From Cephalotrichum gorgonifer (taxonomy: Eukaryota > Ascomycota > Sordariomycetes > Microascales > Microascaceae): 64,000 bases of DNA. This document shows positions 36,182-48,087 of the stretch, one piece after another. The stretch covers positions 4,300,792 through 4,364,791 of the forward strand of contig ONZQ02000001.1 of the NCBI GenBank assembly GCA_900312665.1. Reading direction: 5' to 3'. Within the stretch, counting starts at the first letter, position 1; each line of letters begins with the position of its first letter. The notes under the pieces were generated by a model, which did no database searches, had not been told where the DNA came from, and saw only the letters and a list, made by a program, of their open reading frames with translations. The translations under genes and the position numbers were made by a program.

Positions 36182-37534
36182 GGTTTGGTTCATTCATCAT
36201 TTTCTTAAACTATCTAACCTCATGTTTTTAGAGGGGCAAAGCAACAACCGCCTCTATTTCTCTTCTTTATTATCTTTTTTTTGTCGTGCCCCATTCTTTA
36301 CTTCCTCTCCTTCTTCAATACGGGGATCGGGTCTATGATTTTAGGAGTTCTCGGGTTATAGGGAGGTGGGATTTGGAAGGGGGGAAGGGGGGGGTGGAGG
36401 GATAACCGCCGTCCACTACCATTTTCTCCCATGGGACTAACTTGGGTGCTTGATTTTGGGATGGGTAAACAAAGAAATGGGCTGGTGGGAGGGGGGACCA
36501 GGCGTTTTCGCCAATTACAGCTGGCAGCTAGGGGCCGTACCCGAGTTGATAGGGGGCTTCTCTCGGGGTCACTGTCTTTAATTCAAGATACCACAATGCA
36601 ATAATGGAATACGAGAGATATTGCTCTGCTCCTCTGACTGATCTTCTTGCTCGATGACCATACTGGTAGTAGACGGAGGAAGATTGGTGTCTCCAACCTC
36701 CCTTATGCACACATATCCTTTCTTCACTTCAAGAGAGAGATTATACATCATACTGACCCTTCCAAAGACTTGGTCACTGGCCCCTCCTCGCCCCTTCTTC
36801 TCTACCTCTTCCGGTCGAAGAGGAGGGATGGAATGCCTGGTCCCCCACGTCCTTCCTTATCAGCCAGAATCACCTGTGATATCCAGGCCCGGTGACCCGA
36901 TGGTGTATGATATCGATGGCATGTCGTCATTTATTTCCGTGGGGAATAAGCCTACAATTCCGTATTGTGAGACCTCCGATTCACCACAGCGAGTGGCCGC
37001 GAGCAGGAGCTTTGGCCGAAGAGCCGAAGCCCCTAGAGGGATTGCTTGACATCCTCCTTTTGGACAGGGAAAAGAAACGGGATGAGATGCCCTCATGAGA
37101 CCCCAAAGAAGAATAGTGTGTAGATGTAGGGTGCGGCGGCCAGAGCACCCTCACGGCCTGGGTAAAGGGGCAAAGGGGGTAAAGTCACAGGGGATGGCGC
37201 CCTTCATGATGCAAAAAACAAGCAGGGGTGCAATGTTCAGGGCACTGACGGCATATGTTCATTGGACCCGGTCGGGACCGAAGGATCCCCGAGCTATTTC
37301 ATCGCGAAAGAAAAGCATCATCATCGCAAGAAAAAGCATCATCGATGCAAGTGTATCCTCGAGAGAGGTTTCCATCAAAAAGGGGGAGGGGGGTAGGTCT
37401 AGCAGGGGAAATCATGATGGTGGTGGCGTGGATCCGAAAATAAGCTCACAGCGGCATGAAATCGGGCGTGATCCTGGAAAAGAGAGAGGGGAGAGACGGG
37501 TTGAAACGTGGCGGGAGGTGTGCAAGGAGAGGAG

Positions 37535-37553
37535 AAAAAAAGGGGGGGGGGGG
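37535..37553. repeat. A7-G12 homopolymer junction
   Basis: Seven A followed by twelve G, the complement of the C(n)T(n) type seen elsewhere. Confidence 0.8.
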
Positions 37554-40500
37554 CGTGCGTGGGCGGGTTAGGGATGATATTAGGCGGGGCATTATAGGAA
37601 TTATCAACCCTCCCTCGATGAAGAAATGTTTAATAGGTTAATAGAAAGACGGGGGGGGGGACAAACGGGCTGGGAGAGATTCGGACCCCACCATGTGTGC
37701 CGGATCTTTGTTTGTCTGGGAGCGGGATGAGACCCAGTAGGTAGGGATATATCCGGCTAGGGCGGGTGCGCAATATGGGGGGCTTTAAAGAGAGACGCGG
37801 CAAAGCTTGAAGAAATGATTACTATTCAAGGCACCTAGGACGGGATGGCGGGTGATCAACATTGGGGCAACCTCGGAGCGGCTTAAAGCCGCCTACCCTC
37901 CCCCTCCCCGAGGGGAACTTGGCTGCTACGGGACGGTTCCTTTCGAGTTTAGGCCTTCGCTAAGCCCGAGGTCTCTTTAGCCACGGATCTGGCACCCATC
38001 TTTACGATGCGTAGTTGAGGGTAGCAGTGCTGTACGCTCCCCAGCCGGTGGGTCGGGGCGTGCCTCGAGCAGAATAAATCCGTAGAAAGCGGGGAGGCCA
38101 TTCATCCCGGTCTAGCATGCTCAAGCGAGAGGCCACGCCCTCCCAAGCCCGTCTTTATTTCCAGGGCGGCCCCGGTGACCGGTGACTCGGCCGAGGAGGA
38201 GGTTTGGTCTGATGCTACCCGCGCACCAAATCCGGCGGATAGTTAGAAAACGAGATCCCCACGGACGGAACGTGATATCCGAGTCAAATATAGGTACAAA
38301 GCTGGAATTAAATCTCTAGAGCGGAAATAAGGAGGTGGGGTGGCTCTATGTTGGACTGGGGGTGAAGGATCTTACGTACCTCAGAATCGGGATTTGACTG
38401 TCATATAGGCAGTAGTCCAGCCGATTTCTCGTACTTAGTCGCGAGAACATCTGAGGCTTCATGTAGATAAATTCGCCCTGCGTTTCCAATAACACACACG
38501 CTATTGCATTGTATCTTACCCGATCTCCCATGTAGGTTGCTCCTCACCGGTCAATAACGCCCTGTACGTGCCTGAGATGACGAGCAGCCGTGGCCCAATA
38601 TACGCGCGCCAACGAATAGAGGTACGGGACGTAGAGCCTACCACTTTGGGTCCGGTGGCGTCTATATAGACGGCAGGATTCCCCCGGAACGGCGGGGGCG
38701 GGGGCGGGGATATCTTTCCAGGCAGTTAGACGTTGGGAACTATAAAAGGTGTCAAACTGAACCCGGGGCGGAGAAATACCGCATTTGATGCTATTTCCAC
38801 TCCTTAAAGCCTTTTTCCTGAATATACGGGATCCAGATCACTGGCCGGGCGGCGCGATATTAGCTTTCTATTTAGCTTGCATGCGGAGGGAGGGCGTGAA
38901 CCTATCTGTGTGCAAGAGTTAGAATTGCATAGGTCCAAAGTAACGGTGGATATGGCGAGGCCCAGGAGACGGACGGTCGGTATCATCGCAGGTGTTCGTT
39001 AAAGCGTATGCTGGCGCACGAGAGAATCTGGTCCCTGGGCCCCCCTACTTCGTCGATCGCTTATCGGGACGTCGGAAAGAGTTCCTGTTAGGGGATGGGA
39101 CCACACTTACAGACATGAAGTTGCCCACTCTTCTTGCTCTGCTCTTGCTGATGCTGCCGCACCTATAGATGAGGTTGGCTGTGACGGAGAAGAAGGAGGG
39201 GCGTAGGAAGCACTTTTTTTTCGGAGAATTCCCTGTCCAGGATCGGCACGACGCCCTCCGAAGGAGCGGGAAATGGACCTGGGTATCCAAGCGGAAGCTA
39301 TTAATGGGGCATGTGGTAGGTAGACTATCGAAAAAAAAGGGTCCGTTCGAGGAGTTGTCAATCAGGCTAAACTGTCGGCAGGGGCCCAAAGCTGCAGGAC
39401 CTTTCCCCAGCGTCTTCGCCGTTCGATACGAGGAGCGGAGGCATAGTAGGTGCAGCATGCGTAATCTATCGATGTCATATAAAAGACATATCTCTCAATT
39501 CTAATTGGAAATAGATGCGGGACGGCGTCTGAGGCGGAGAAGTTCGGCATCCAACAAAGGTACGATGAACGAGCTCACCTGCGTGAATGGGAAATCGATC
39601 GGACTTGGATTGCTCCATCGGGGGGATTCATGTCTCCGTGCCGGCTGCTATTGGGGTTGGGGCGAGGCGTGACGAATTGGGTGGTCGGTCGACTTAGGAG
39701 CCCGCTCACTCTAGGTTGATCGTAATAAGTAGTGAGGGTCTAGTATGAGACATCTCACTCAGTCAGGCCCACAGGTTGCTTGTCTGCTGGATGCTGGATG
39801 GTCACGTGGAGACCCTGAGTCGAGGTGTGGAGCAAAAAATGGTTGGTGGGTGGATGCTACTGGATCTAAAGCTACCTACCCCTGCCATTCCTTTCGCCTA
39901 ACAAATCACATCGCTCTCCAGTCCTAATCCGGTAACCACAAGACTTAGCGGCTCTTATGGTCGCAACCTAACTTCAACCTCACCTCTTCTTCCATTGCGA
40001 AGAAATGCCCCGTGACCTCATCCCCAACTCCATACTAGCCCTATCCACCATCCCGTCGCTGACGTGTGGTAGAATATTTGCAGACAGAGAGAAAGAACGC
40101 CCAGCCTGACTCAGCTTTTGATGACTACACCGATGGATGACAAATTGATACCCCCCAAATCAATTCTGGTGGGGTGGGGCCCACTGTTTTTTTTTTGACA
40201 GACACTAGAGGCTGGTCCCCTCTTTTGCTACGTACATTATTGTCCGGACATCCGGTGGGGAAGACCCACGAGGCACGCGATATGAGCCACACTCTTCGGG
40301 TCCGGGGTCTTTCCGAGGGACGGCCCGGAGATCCCCCTTGTAAGGCCCTCGCGCCTTTCCCCAGTCTCCGAACACCGTGGTCCGCCTGGTAACCCCGCAC
40401 CAGGACTTCCGGGCGCGCCCAGCCGCGAGAAGTCTCGCGCCGGGCCAACGTACAGACGCTCTGCGTCCAGTCTCAGAGACCGTGTCGTGATGACGCCGTA

Positions 40501-40806
40501 GTTTTTTTTTTTTTTTAGATGGGTATTTCTGGTACTGATTGGACTGGAATTTCTCAGAGATAGAAAGGAGACTTGAATTCGTCTCACGATTCGGTGCCGG
40601 CTGCTAGAGGATTTGGCCGGAAGCCGGCGGTGAGCTAGGGCCGGATTTGGCGGTTATCGACAGCTTCCTTCGGACTCCATTATCAGCTCCCAAGGCTCCG
40701 GACCCCGATCCTCTCGACGGGTCCCTGAGACAAGTTCCCCAACCACCAGTTCCGCCAGGACGGAGCTTCGCACTTCGCAGGCGGACATGGATATCGAGAT
40801 GTCCGC

Positions 40807-40814
40807 TATATAAA
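40807..40814 (+). promoter_or_regulatory. TATA box (TATATAAA) of the naphthol reductase gene
   Basis: Consensus TATA element about 170 nt upstream of the ATG at 40986, followed by a C/T-rich leader. Its position argues against starting the protein at the in-frame Met at 40647. Confidence 0.55.
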
Positions 40815-40985
40815 CCTCTGCTTTCCATCACTCACCTCGTTTCTCTTTACCCTCTGTCATCACCACCATCGTCCTCGCAGACATCATCAAGCAAGCGCAT
40901 TCTTCTTTTCTCGCAGGTTCCAAACAGCTCCCCCATCTCCACCAAAAGCAACCGTAACACGACACAAATTTCAAGTCGTTCGGAA

Positions 40986-41963
40986 ATGGCTCCCATCGCA
41001 ACCACTAACCCCCTCGGCCAGCCCGTCGACCAGATCCCCGCCATGTCGACCCACGCCACCGCTGACGCCCCTATCGACTACGCTCGCCCCTTCGCCGGAA
41101 AGGTCGCCGTCATCACCGGCGCCGGCCGCGGCATCGGCCGCGGCATCGCCCTCGAGCTCGGCAAGCTCGGCTGCAACGTCGTCGTTAACTACGGCAGCAG
41201 CGCCAAGGCGGCCGACGAGGTCGTGACCGAGCTCAAGACCATGGGCACCAACTCCATCGCCCTGCAGGCCAACATCAGCGTGCCCCAGGAGGTCGTGGCG
41301 CTGTTCGACCGCGCCATGGCGCACTACGGCCGCATCGACTTCGTCGTCTCCAACGCCGGCATGGAGGTCTGGTGCCCCGAGACCGAGGTCACCACCGAGC
41401 TCTTCGACCAGGTCTTCAACCTCAACTGCAGGGGCCAGTTCTTCGTCGCCCAGCAGGGCCTCAGGTACTGCTCGCGCGGCGGCCGCATCTTCCTCACCTC
41501 CTCGGTCGCGGCCACCCTCACGGGCATCCACAACCACGCCCTCTACGCCGGCTCCAAGGCCGCCGTCGAGGGCTTCACCCGCGCCTTCTCCGTCGACTGC
41601 GGCGAGAAGGGCGTCACCGTCAACGCCATCGCCCCCGGCGGTGTCAAGACTGACATGTACGACGAGAACTCGTGGCACTACGTGCCCGGTGGCTACAAGG
41701 GCATGTCCATGGACATCATCGACCAGGGCCTCGCGAACATGTGCCCTCTGGGCCGCGTTGGGTACCCCGCCGACATCGGCAAGGCGGTCGCCACCCTTTG
41801 CAGGCAGGAGAGCGAGTGGATCAACGGTATGTCATCATCCCTCCCTCACCCCTTTTCCTCTCTTCCGGATCACCGTAAAGGGAACGGGTGTAGAATGGCG
41901 AGTTTGCTAACAGTGGAATGTTTAGGCCAAGTCATCAAGCTCTCCGGTGGATCCGCCACCTAA
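40986..41963 (+). CDS. 1,3,6,8-tetrahydroxynaphthalene reductase (DHN-melanin, SDR family)
   Basis: Reduces 1,3,6,8-tetrahydroxynaphthalene to scytalone with NADPH in DHN-melanin synthesis. Exons are 40986-41826 and 41926-41963 (292 aa), with a 99-nt GT-AG intron just before the C-terminal GQVIKLSGGSAT. It is a classical short-chain dehydrogenase/reductase: cofactor loop TGAGRGIG (44-51), NAG motif (SNAG), catalytic Ser173, Tyr187 and Lys191 (YAGSK). The segments GMEVWCPETEV, NHALYAGSKAAVEGF and DENSWHYVPGGYKGM match Magnaporthe 4HNR better than its trihydroxynaphthalene reductase. Hence the tetrahydroxy substrate is preferred, though these enzymes overlap in substrate use. ATG 40986 gives the usual N-terminus. 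The GC-rich coding bias is stronger than in neighbouring genes, suggesting high expression. Confidence 0.93.
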   Translation: MAPIATTNPLGQPVDQIPAMSTHATADAPIDYARPFAGKVAVITGAGRGIGRGIALELGKLGCNVVVNYGSSAKAADEVVTELKTMGTNSIALQANISVPQEVVALFDRAMAHYGRIDFVVSNAGMEVWCPETEVTTELFDQVFNLNCRGQFFVAQQGLRYCSRGGRIFLTSSVAATLTGIHNHALYAGSKAAVEGFTRAFSVDCGEKGVTVNAIAPGGVKTDMYDENSWHYVPGGYKGMSMDIIDQGLANMCPLGRVGYPADIGKAVATLCRQESEWINGMSSSLPHPFSSLPDHRKGNGCRMASLLTVECLGQVIKLSGGSAT

Positions 41964-42819
41964 GTGTCGACCCAGATATAATGGGGTAGGGTACAGGGGC
42001 GGCCAGCGAGCCTGCTCGTGCCAGGGGATAGTGTCTGGATGTCGGTTTTGAATTGGGGTGATGGGGTAAGATGTTTTCAGCTTAGTGATTGTTAGGGTAC
42101 TTCGTTTATCGCAGTGTTCGGCTGCCGAGAAGCGTGATTTTGGGTTCCATAACGATCAATATAGCTTATTTTCAAAACCTCCTTGTCCTCTCAACTTCTT
42201 AAACTCAATTCACCCAGATCCGTAGCGATGTTCCACGGCTCCTTGGGGAGGATATCGGCTCAAGCCGAATACAGAGGACGGAAACCACGGAATAAATATG
42301 AGCGCTCCGAAGTCTACCCAAGATGGGTGGGAGTAGGCATCCTGGCGCCCGCTTGTTGCGAATCGGGAGGCATCGGCGCGCAGCTGTAAGATATAACCGT
42401 CATTCCTGTGAACAATGAGGGACATCCACAGCCTTGATACCTTATTCAAGCAGCGTACTTTCCGGTGGAAGAAGGACGGGCTCCAACGGCCGAAGCCTGT
42501 CCCTCCCATGATGGTGAGCGATGCTGGAGTCTCTGACGTCAGGGGAGCCCACGAGTCCGAATCCCGTAGACTCCGTTGCCTACCCCCTTTTTCATCAGTT
42601 GAATCGTAGTAATTCGGGAGACGTTTTGTTCCGTGATGTGAGAAGTGCTCTGATACGCTGTACAAGCACTGAACACCTTGATATAGCCAGCGGGTTCTTC
42701 ATCGCTCATCTAACAACCTCCTCTCTTGCCACGCCGTCACTTGATGACTACTACGGATCTACATATCTACGTAGGCTTCGAAACCGAGGGAAGGCGATAG
42801 TATTCTCGTCCGATGGCAA

Positions 42820-42838
42820 ACACACACACACACACACA
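42820..42838. repeat. (AC)n microsatellite
   Basis: Alternating A/C run of about 19 nt in intergenic DNA. Confidence 0.85.
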
Positions 42839-44074
42839 AATCAGGGAAAGTCCACGGACATCACCGCCGCCATCGCGTCGCCGAGGCCGCTCAGCCCATG
42901 TTACCTACCACCGACGAGAAGATGAAGATTGTGGCGGGACATAGGTTAAAACCCTCGCAGTTTCTCTATCCTATAAGCGAAAAGAAAAAAAAAAGTAGCC
43001 CGTGGTGGACAGCAGAAGTGAGCCATCAAGCCCATGCTCAGCCCTTCCCAGCAAGTGGAGCCCAGGCACGGACGCCGGATCCGATGTGGGGCCGATCAGG
43101 TCAATGGAGAAGTGGGGCAATTCCGGAGGCCGGAGCCCAGCGTGTCTAACCCGGGTCTCTCCCGGGGTACCTCGCGACCAAGTCCACCTAAAAAAAAAAA
43201 AAAAAAAGACAAAACGGTGGTATTATCTCTTTCCAGCCAACTAATCATCCAACCGGGAAAAGAGAGAAGAGAATATATAAAAAAAAAAAACGGTGAGCCG
43301 CGACCCGTCTCTATCTAAACAAAGGAAATAACCTATAATTAGTAAGAGGAGGATGGGGGCAAGCGACGACCACCCCGGCCGACTTGGGTCAACGGAGCCG
43401 GAAACTCCGGTCACGCTTGGGGTGGGGGGATTGGTCACGCTGAGGGAGGAAGGGGAAAAAACGTTCGGACTGAGGACATAAAAAAGCCAAGAGGTTACAT
43501 CGCGAGCCGAGCCCACCATCTCGCGTGGCAGAAGTGGATGGTACGGGCCAGGTACGACGGGAGGGGGTCGGGTGGACAGCAGGTGCAAGTGAACATGGCC
43601 CCCTTCGGGGAGTATTGTGAGTCCCGTGCCGTCTCTCTGGCTGCTGCAGGTAATCTGCCCGGTGATTCGTACGGTGAGAGTGCAGGAGCTGGGTGGGTGG
43701 ACGGCATGAAGCTCTTCCGAATGGACGTTGATATGCGATGGATAACTGCGATACGATGCTGAAGAAAACGCGGCAGATGAGTGGGAATAGCCTCTCATCT
43801 TCCCACCTTCACATCTTCAACCCGGAAACCGTTCATGCAGCGGGGGAGCTTGGCCCCCTCTCCCCCCTTCCTTTTCTTCATCCCAGGGATGTATGGCTAT
43901 ACTCGTAATACCTTATACATCGTATATCGTATCCGCAAGCATGGTACCGTTCTCTGTATATATTGAACAGATATAATATTGCCCGCCTCCTATTTTTTTT
44001 CAACGTGAGAAAAATAAAGAATAGCCGCCATAATAATACAATGTACGAGTCGCAAGGCAGCCGAAGAAAAAATG

Positions 44075-44096
44075 AAAAAGGGGGGGGGGGGGGGGG
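44075..44096. repeat. A5-G17 homopolymer junction
   Basis: Five A followed by seventeen G, one of the longest G runs in the window. Same polarity as the other junctions when read on the purine strand. Confidence 0.85.
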
Positions 44097-45936
44097 AACA
44101 AGGACGGACGCGTATTACTTCTTTAGGCTTTATTTTTCGTGCAATTTTCTATCGGATCGTAGATGCCGCCTGGGCGAGACGACACAAGAGAATGGCTGGG
44201 GAAAGAGGAAAGAGGTAAGGGAAAAAGAATATCAGCCCCCAATTATACCTCAAGACACGAACCGAAAAGAAATCCCGGGCTACGGTGAATCTGAATACGA
44301 GGCTCGTCGTTAGCGTCCCGCCTGGCTGGTTGTGGGGTTACAGGGAGAGAGGACCTCCGTGCATCCCATCCCGGCAAGTTGGTGAGCCAGGTCCCATGTT
44401 CGACAGGGATCCCCTTCCCAACGGACCCATGTCGACACCACTGTCAAAACCCAGATGCCGCACGAAACCTCTCCCTGCCCTGTCACCATCCCGGTTTGAC
44501 GCATGGGCCACGAAACGGCACAAGCTTCACGCATGGGACTCCAACCATTCCTTCCCCCCCAGAGTCCAGGTTCGGACCAAGCCCACGATGACTCTCTCGC
44601 GGGCTCGCTCACGTCAGAGAGGTCGGGCAGAGAGAGGAGTGGAAGGGGGTACGGGTTACTCCTTCGCGTCCATAAGTAAACAATAAGATGCCCCAGACAA
44701 CACTTGCCGGCTGATATAATCTCAGGCCCTCCCCCCGCCCCTGAGGTCTGGTACGGCTAAGCAGCCCGGTAAACAAGGCAAAAAGAAATAGTGCTGGCAA
44801 GGGGGAGGGATAGCTGTTGGCGATGATCCCCTTCTTTTTTTTGTTGGGCCTGGCCCTATTTTTTTGGCCCGATACGGGCCACATACATTGTACTAGCGGC
44901 CAACAAACCCCGAAAAGAATGAATGAAGACGAAAAATTCCCGTGGGCTCTCTTTCGGTTCCTCCAAAGACGGGAAAGCGGTGGCGCGTACGCAATTCGTG
45001 GGTGAGCGGCAAAAGTCGAGCTTCGCGCAGGTTGACAGACACCACGCCTCGTATTCCCTCCATCCCTCTCCAGCACCCGTGGACCCGGTCTCCCCATTCC
45101 CTGTGCCTGTTCATGTGCCTGCTCGTGCGCCCGTTCCTGCGCTTGTCCACCTCCCCCACCGTTTCCCGCAGACTCAGCTCATCAGCGTGTCTTGCGAGTA
45201 CGAGCTGCGAGTAATATCAAGCCGCATTGAGGAGGGAATAAAAAACAACGGAAGGAAAACGCAAAGGGAGTGACGGGCCAGGACAGGTATTGAAAAGGGC
45301 TGTAATGCCGCAGGGATATCCATGCGGCAAATCAAGGGAGACAGCACGGCAGAAACATATTTTCGGATGAGTTTCCCAATTTCAGATCCGGGCAGAGACT
45401 CCAATATGGAGACGCTAAGATTTTCCCCCACTTCATTCTAATTATGGCACCCGTGCCAAACCAAAGAGGAAGCTCCTTCATCTATTTGGCCTCACCTAGA
45501 CCTCACTTTGTACCTCGCGAGGAATAGTGAAAGTTCGGCCGGCCCAACAAATGTATGGATCACCCACCCCATGCATATCCCGCCAGGGGGTCTAACCCAA
45601 TACCACGATCCCCTCCCAGCCCGCCTTCAAGCAGTGTTCCCCCCTCTCGCGCCAAGCCGCTGCCGCCATAATGTTTTCCCGATGCGGAAGAAGAAACCCC
45701 GATTGCGCATTTCATCCGACCAATCGATCCGACCAATCGAGCCGAGGCCTCGAAATAAACAGAGTGGTAACAGGAAAGTTAGACATTATGGTATCTTGCA
45801 CAACAGAGAACAAAAACAAGATTTACCCAACGGGAAGAGCAGTGCCCGGGAAAGAAGCCCACAGCGCCAAGAAAGAGAAAGGAGCTTTGTCGAACCGGAA
45901 CCAGACTGCATTACGCCTCCTCCTCCCCCTTCGCAA

Positions 45937-47196
45937 TCAAACATACCGTGCCCCCTGCTTCCGCTTGACAGCCTCCATAGTCGCACCCAGCGAGCGAATC
46001 AAGTACCCAACCATGGCGCGATTGACCTCCGCTTCCTCCGAGAGATTGGAGCAGGCGTCCCGGTACTGGGAGCAGACTTCTTCGAGTCTGCCAATCTCGC
46101 GGACGAGGATCTCCAGCTCCATCCAGCGAACCTCGTGGCCACCGGAAGCCGAGTTCCCCTGGTGGATTGACGACGGCGAAGGAGCATCCCGTGCCGTGGT
46201 GCTCGGCTCGGCTAGGTGGACTTGTGCCGCGACCCTGTAAAACCCGGCCGCCTTCCCCAGGATCGTAGCGAGGAGCATTGATGAGGTGGGGCACCCGGAA
46301 CGCTCTGTGCACCGGGGACAGGTGAGTAGTGCCGCGCAGGATTCGACAGCTTTTCTGTTGAGAGATACAATGGCGTCCAGGGAGGGTACTGATAATGCAG
46401 AGGCGTTGTGTAGGCCCTGGAGCGATTGCAAGCAGAACGTGAAGCAGGCGCAGATTCCAGCTCCTCCAGCCACTGGTGTGGGGTGATGTCGGTGTGGGAT
46501 GTTTGGTGTGGTCGAAGGGCTCGGGAAGTAGTTAGATCCCATGTTGGCCGAAGTCGGTAGTGCGTTGGAGGTTTCGTATAGTTGGGCGTCCTGAGGAAGC
46601 CCATCGCCTACCGCCACCCATGGAGACACCAGGGGCATGGGCATTCCAGTGTCGGAGAAGGGCGAGCGCCCGTCGTTCGGGCTCAAGGAGGATTGGCCCA
46701 TGGGCATCTCGGTGAAATGCGAGCTCGACATTTCAGTGGCCGAGATCCAGGGAGTCATGCCGACACCATACATGTCCATTCCCTCTCTCTGATCATCGCG
46801 CGTTTGATCGTCCATTCCACGCGTGGCCGCGCCGGGAGCCAGGTTGGGATTTCGACTCATCGATCCATCCAGACTCGGAGGAGTGTTCCATCCGGTCTCA
46901 GTCCTGTACAGCCCCATAGGCGAGGCATAGGCGTGGTACATCAGGCTGTTGTCGTCCAAAGCCGCCGTCATTCCCTGATGGGATGGCCCGGTTTGTTGTT
47001 GAGTGGCATTGTAGGCGTCGGACTTCGGCTTTCCAGCTCGGCTGGAAGGCGAATATCGACACTCGAGGCCGCATGCTAAGCACCGAGAGCAGATGGGACG
47101 TGCTTTTGAGCACTTGACTTTTGCAATGAAGCAGCCGTCACACGAAGCTCGTAGTCGCGGCTGACGAGGCTTCGCGCTAGAAGACATATCTGCCAT
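45937..47196 (-). CDS. AflR-like Zn2Cys6 transcription factor in the melanin locus
   Basis: Single exon, 419 aa from Met 47196. A Zn(II)2Cys6 cluster opens the protein with C19, C22, C29, C36, C39 and C46 (spacing C2C6C6C2C6C), plus an extra Cys42. The middle is Ser/Pro/Met-rich. From ~residue 250 the segment CACFTFCLQSLQGLH ... VSLNRKAVESCAALLTCPRC ... LGKAAGFYRVA resembles the AflR C-terminal region that follows the zinc cluster in many polyketide-cluster regulators. It lies between the naphthol reductase and the PKS, so a pathway-specific role is likely. P. fici is recalled to carry two regulators at its melanin locus. An upstream in-frame Met (47280) would add a Ser/Leu run coded by a CT microsatellite (47199-47227), so the later Met was chosen and the repeat is read as leader. 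Confidence 0.85.
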   Translation of the reverse strand: MADMSSSAKPRQPRLRASCDGCFIAKVKCSKARPICSRCLACGLECRYSPSSRAGKPKSDAYNATQQQTGPSHQGMTAALDDNSLMYHAYASPMGLYRTETGWNTPPSLDGSMSRNPNLAPGAATRGMDDQTRDDQREGMDMYGVGMTPWISATEMSSSHFTEMPMGQSSLSPNDGRSPFSDTGMPMPLVSPWVAVGDGLPQDAQLYETSNALPTSANMGSNYFPSPSTTPNIPHRHHPTPVAGGAGICACFTFCLQSLQGLHNASALSVPSLDAIVSLNRKAVESCAALLTCPRCTERSGCPTSSMLLATILGKAAGFYRVAAQVHLAEPSTTARDAPSPSSIHQGNSASGGHEVRWMELEILVREIGRLEEVCSQYRDACSNLSEEAEVNRAMVGYLIRSLGATMEAVKRKQGARYV

Positions 47197-47974
47197 GTTC
47201 CCAGAAAGAGAGAGGGAGAGAGAGAGTATGTTGTCGTTGCAGAAAGATTTCCGGCGGTGGACGAGCTTCAGGCTAGCCACCGTTGTAGGGACAGTGGTTC
47301 GCCTTGTGGGGATGACGATGAAAAGAGGCGCATATATCAGAAAATATCAAGGATAAGACGTTGGGGGTACCGGATTACGTGAAGGTGGTCAACGTGGGAA
47401 GACACGAATGTAGTTAAAGGGCAGCGGCCGGCCGAAAACGGGACCTGAGCTCCAATATGGGACTTACATGTAGGATTGATGAGGCTAATCAATAAATGGG
47501 ATATAAATAAGAACAAGCGCGGGACGGTCGAGCGAGCTCGGGGCCTGTGGTGCAAGGAAAGACCAACGCGTGGAAAATGAGAGCAGAGAAATGGAGCAGA
47601 GCAGAGAGGAGAGAAGCGGGCCATGCAATAGCCGCTAGCCAATGTTTTTTCTTCACCGACATGTCCAAAATGAATATCCCAGGAGATCAGGACGCGGCCA
47701 GATACTCTGGTAGCGTATAGGAGGGCCAAATGGGATAATACCAATACAATCCTGAGTGGGCCGGCTTGGCCGCCCACCCAATAAAGCTCACTGGGTATTG
47801 GACCAAGACGGGAGGGGGTCCCAAAATGGGCCTGGAAAGACGGCCGGATAAAGTTATCATGTGGACACCGTATTTGCTTCTGGATCTCACTCTTGGTTTC
47901 AGGTACCAGAACGGTCGAATGGCGTCCAGTGGTAGTTAGTCCGTACACCATATCGTCGTCTACTTGGTCCTGTA

Positions 47975-48087
47975 TTTCTCATCCGTTAGGGAGATCCTGG
48001 AGATTTCTTCAAATTGGTGGCTTCCTGTTTGGTACTGCCTTTCTCATCCGTTTGGAACCATGGAGATTTCTCGAAATTGGTGGCTTC
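47975..48087. repeat. Imperfect tandem duplication, ~64-nt period
   Basis: TTTCTCATCCGTT and GGAGATTTCT.. AAATTGGTGGCTTC occur twice in order, at 47975 and 48040 and at 47999 and 48062. Only a few substitutions and a 2-nt length difference separate the copies. Confidence 0.8.

Larger units (their letters stand above)
36182..40985. other. Intergenic between regulator and reductase, no gene seen
   Basis: About 4.8 kb with only short unconvincing frames. An A7-G12 run lies at 37535-37553, a short inverted repeat GCGGCTTAAAGCCGC near 37878 and a T15 run at 40502-40516. The last 200 nt hold the reductase promoter. The frame upstream of the reductase start is open back to 40647 by chance. Confidence 0.5.
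41964..45936. other. Convergent intergenic region, no gene seen
   Basis: About 4 kb between the stops of the reductase (plus) and the AflR-like gene (minus). It contains a CA microsatellite (42820-42838), an A18 run (43190-43207), an A5-G17 junction (44075-44096) and a TGACGTCA word at 42534-42541 that is not upstream of any called gene. Frames in this stretch are short and uninterpretable. Confidence 0.5.

Noticed and set aside
37878..37892. Inverted repeat GCGGCTTAAAGCCGC, similar to a word near 11233
   Set aside because: Too short to call a transposon end, and no paired copy or target duplication was seen.
40647..40985. In-frame N-terminal extension of the naphthol reductase
   Set aside because: The frame is open but the segment contains the TATA box (40807) and a pyrimidine leader. 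The family N-terminus starts at MAPIATT.
40971..41678. 235-codon minus-strand frame opposite the naphthol reductase
   Set aside because: Antisense shadow of a strongly GC-biased gene, rich in Gly/Asp/Val/Ala with no motif.
42534..42541. TGACGTCA word
   Set aside because: Lies in the convergent 3' space between the reductase and the AflR-like gene, not upstream of a called start.
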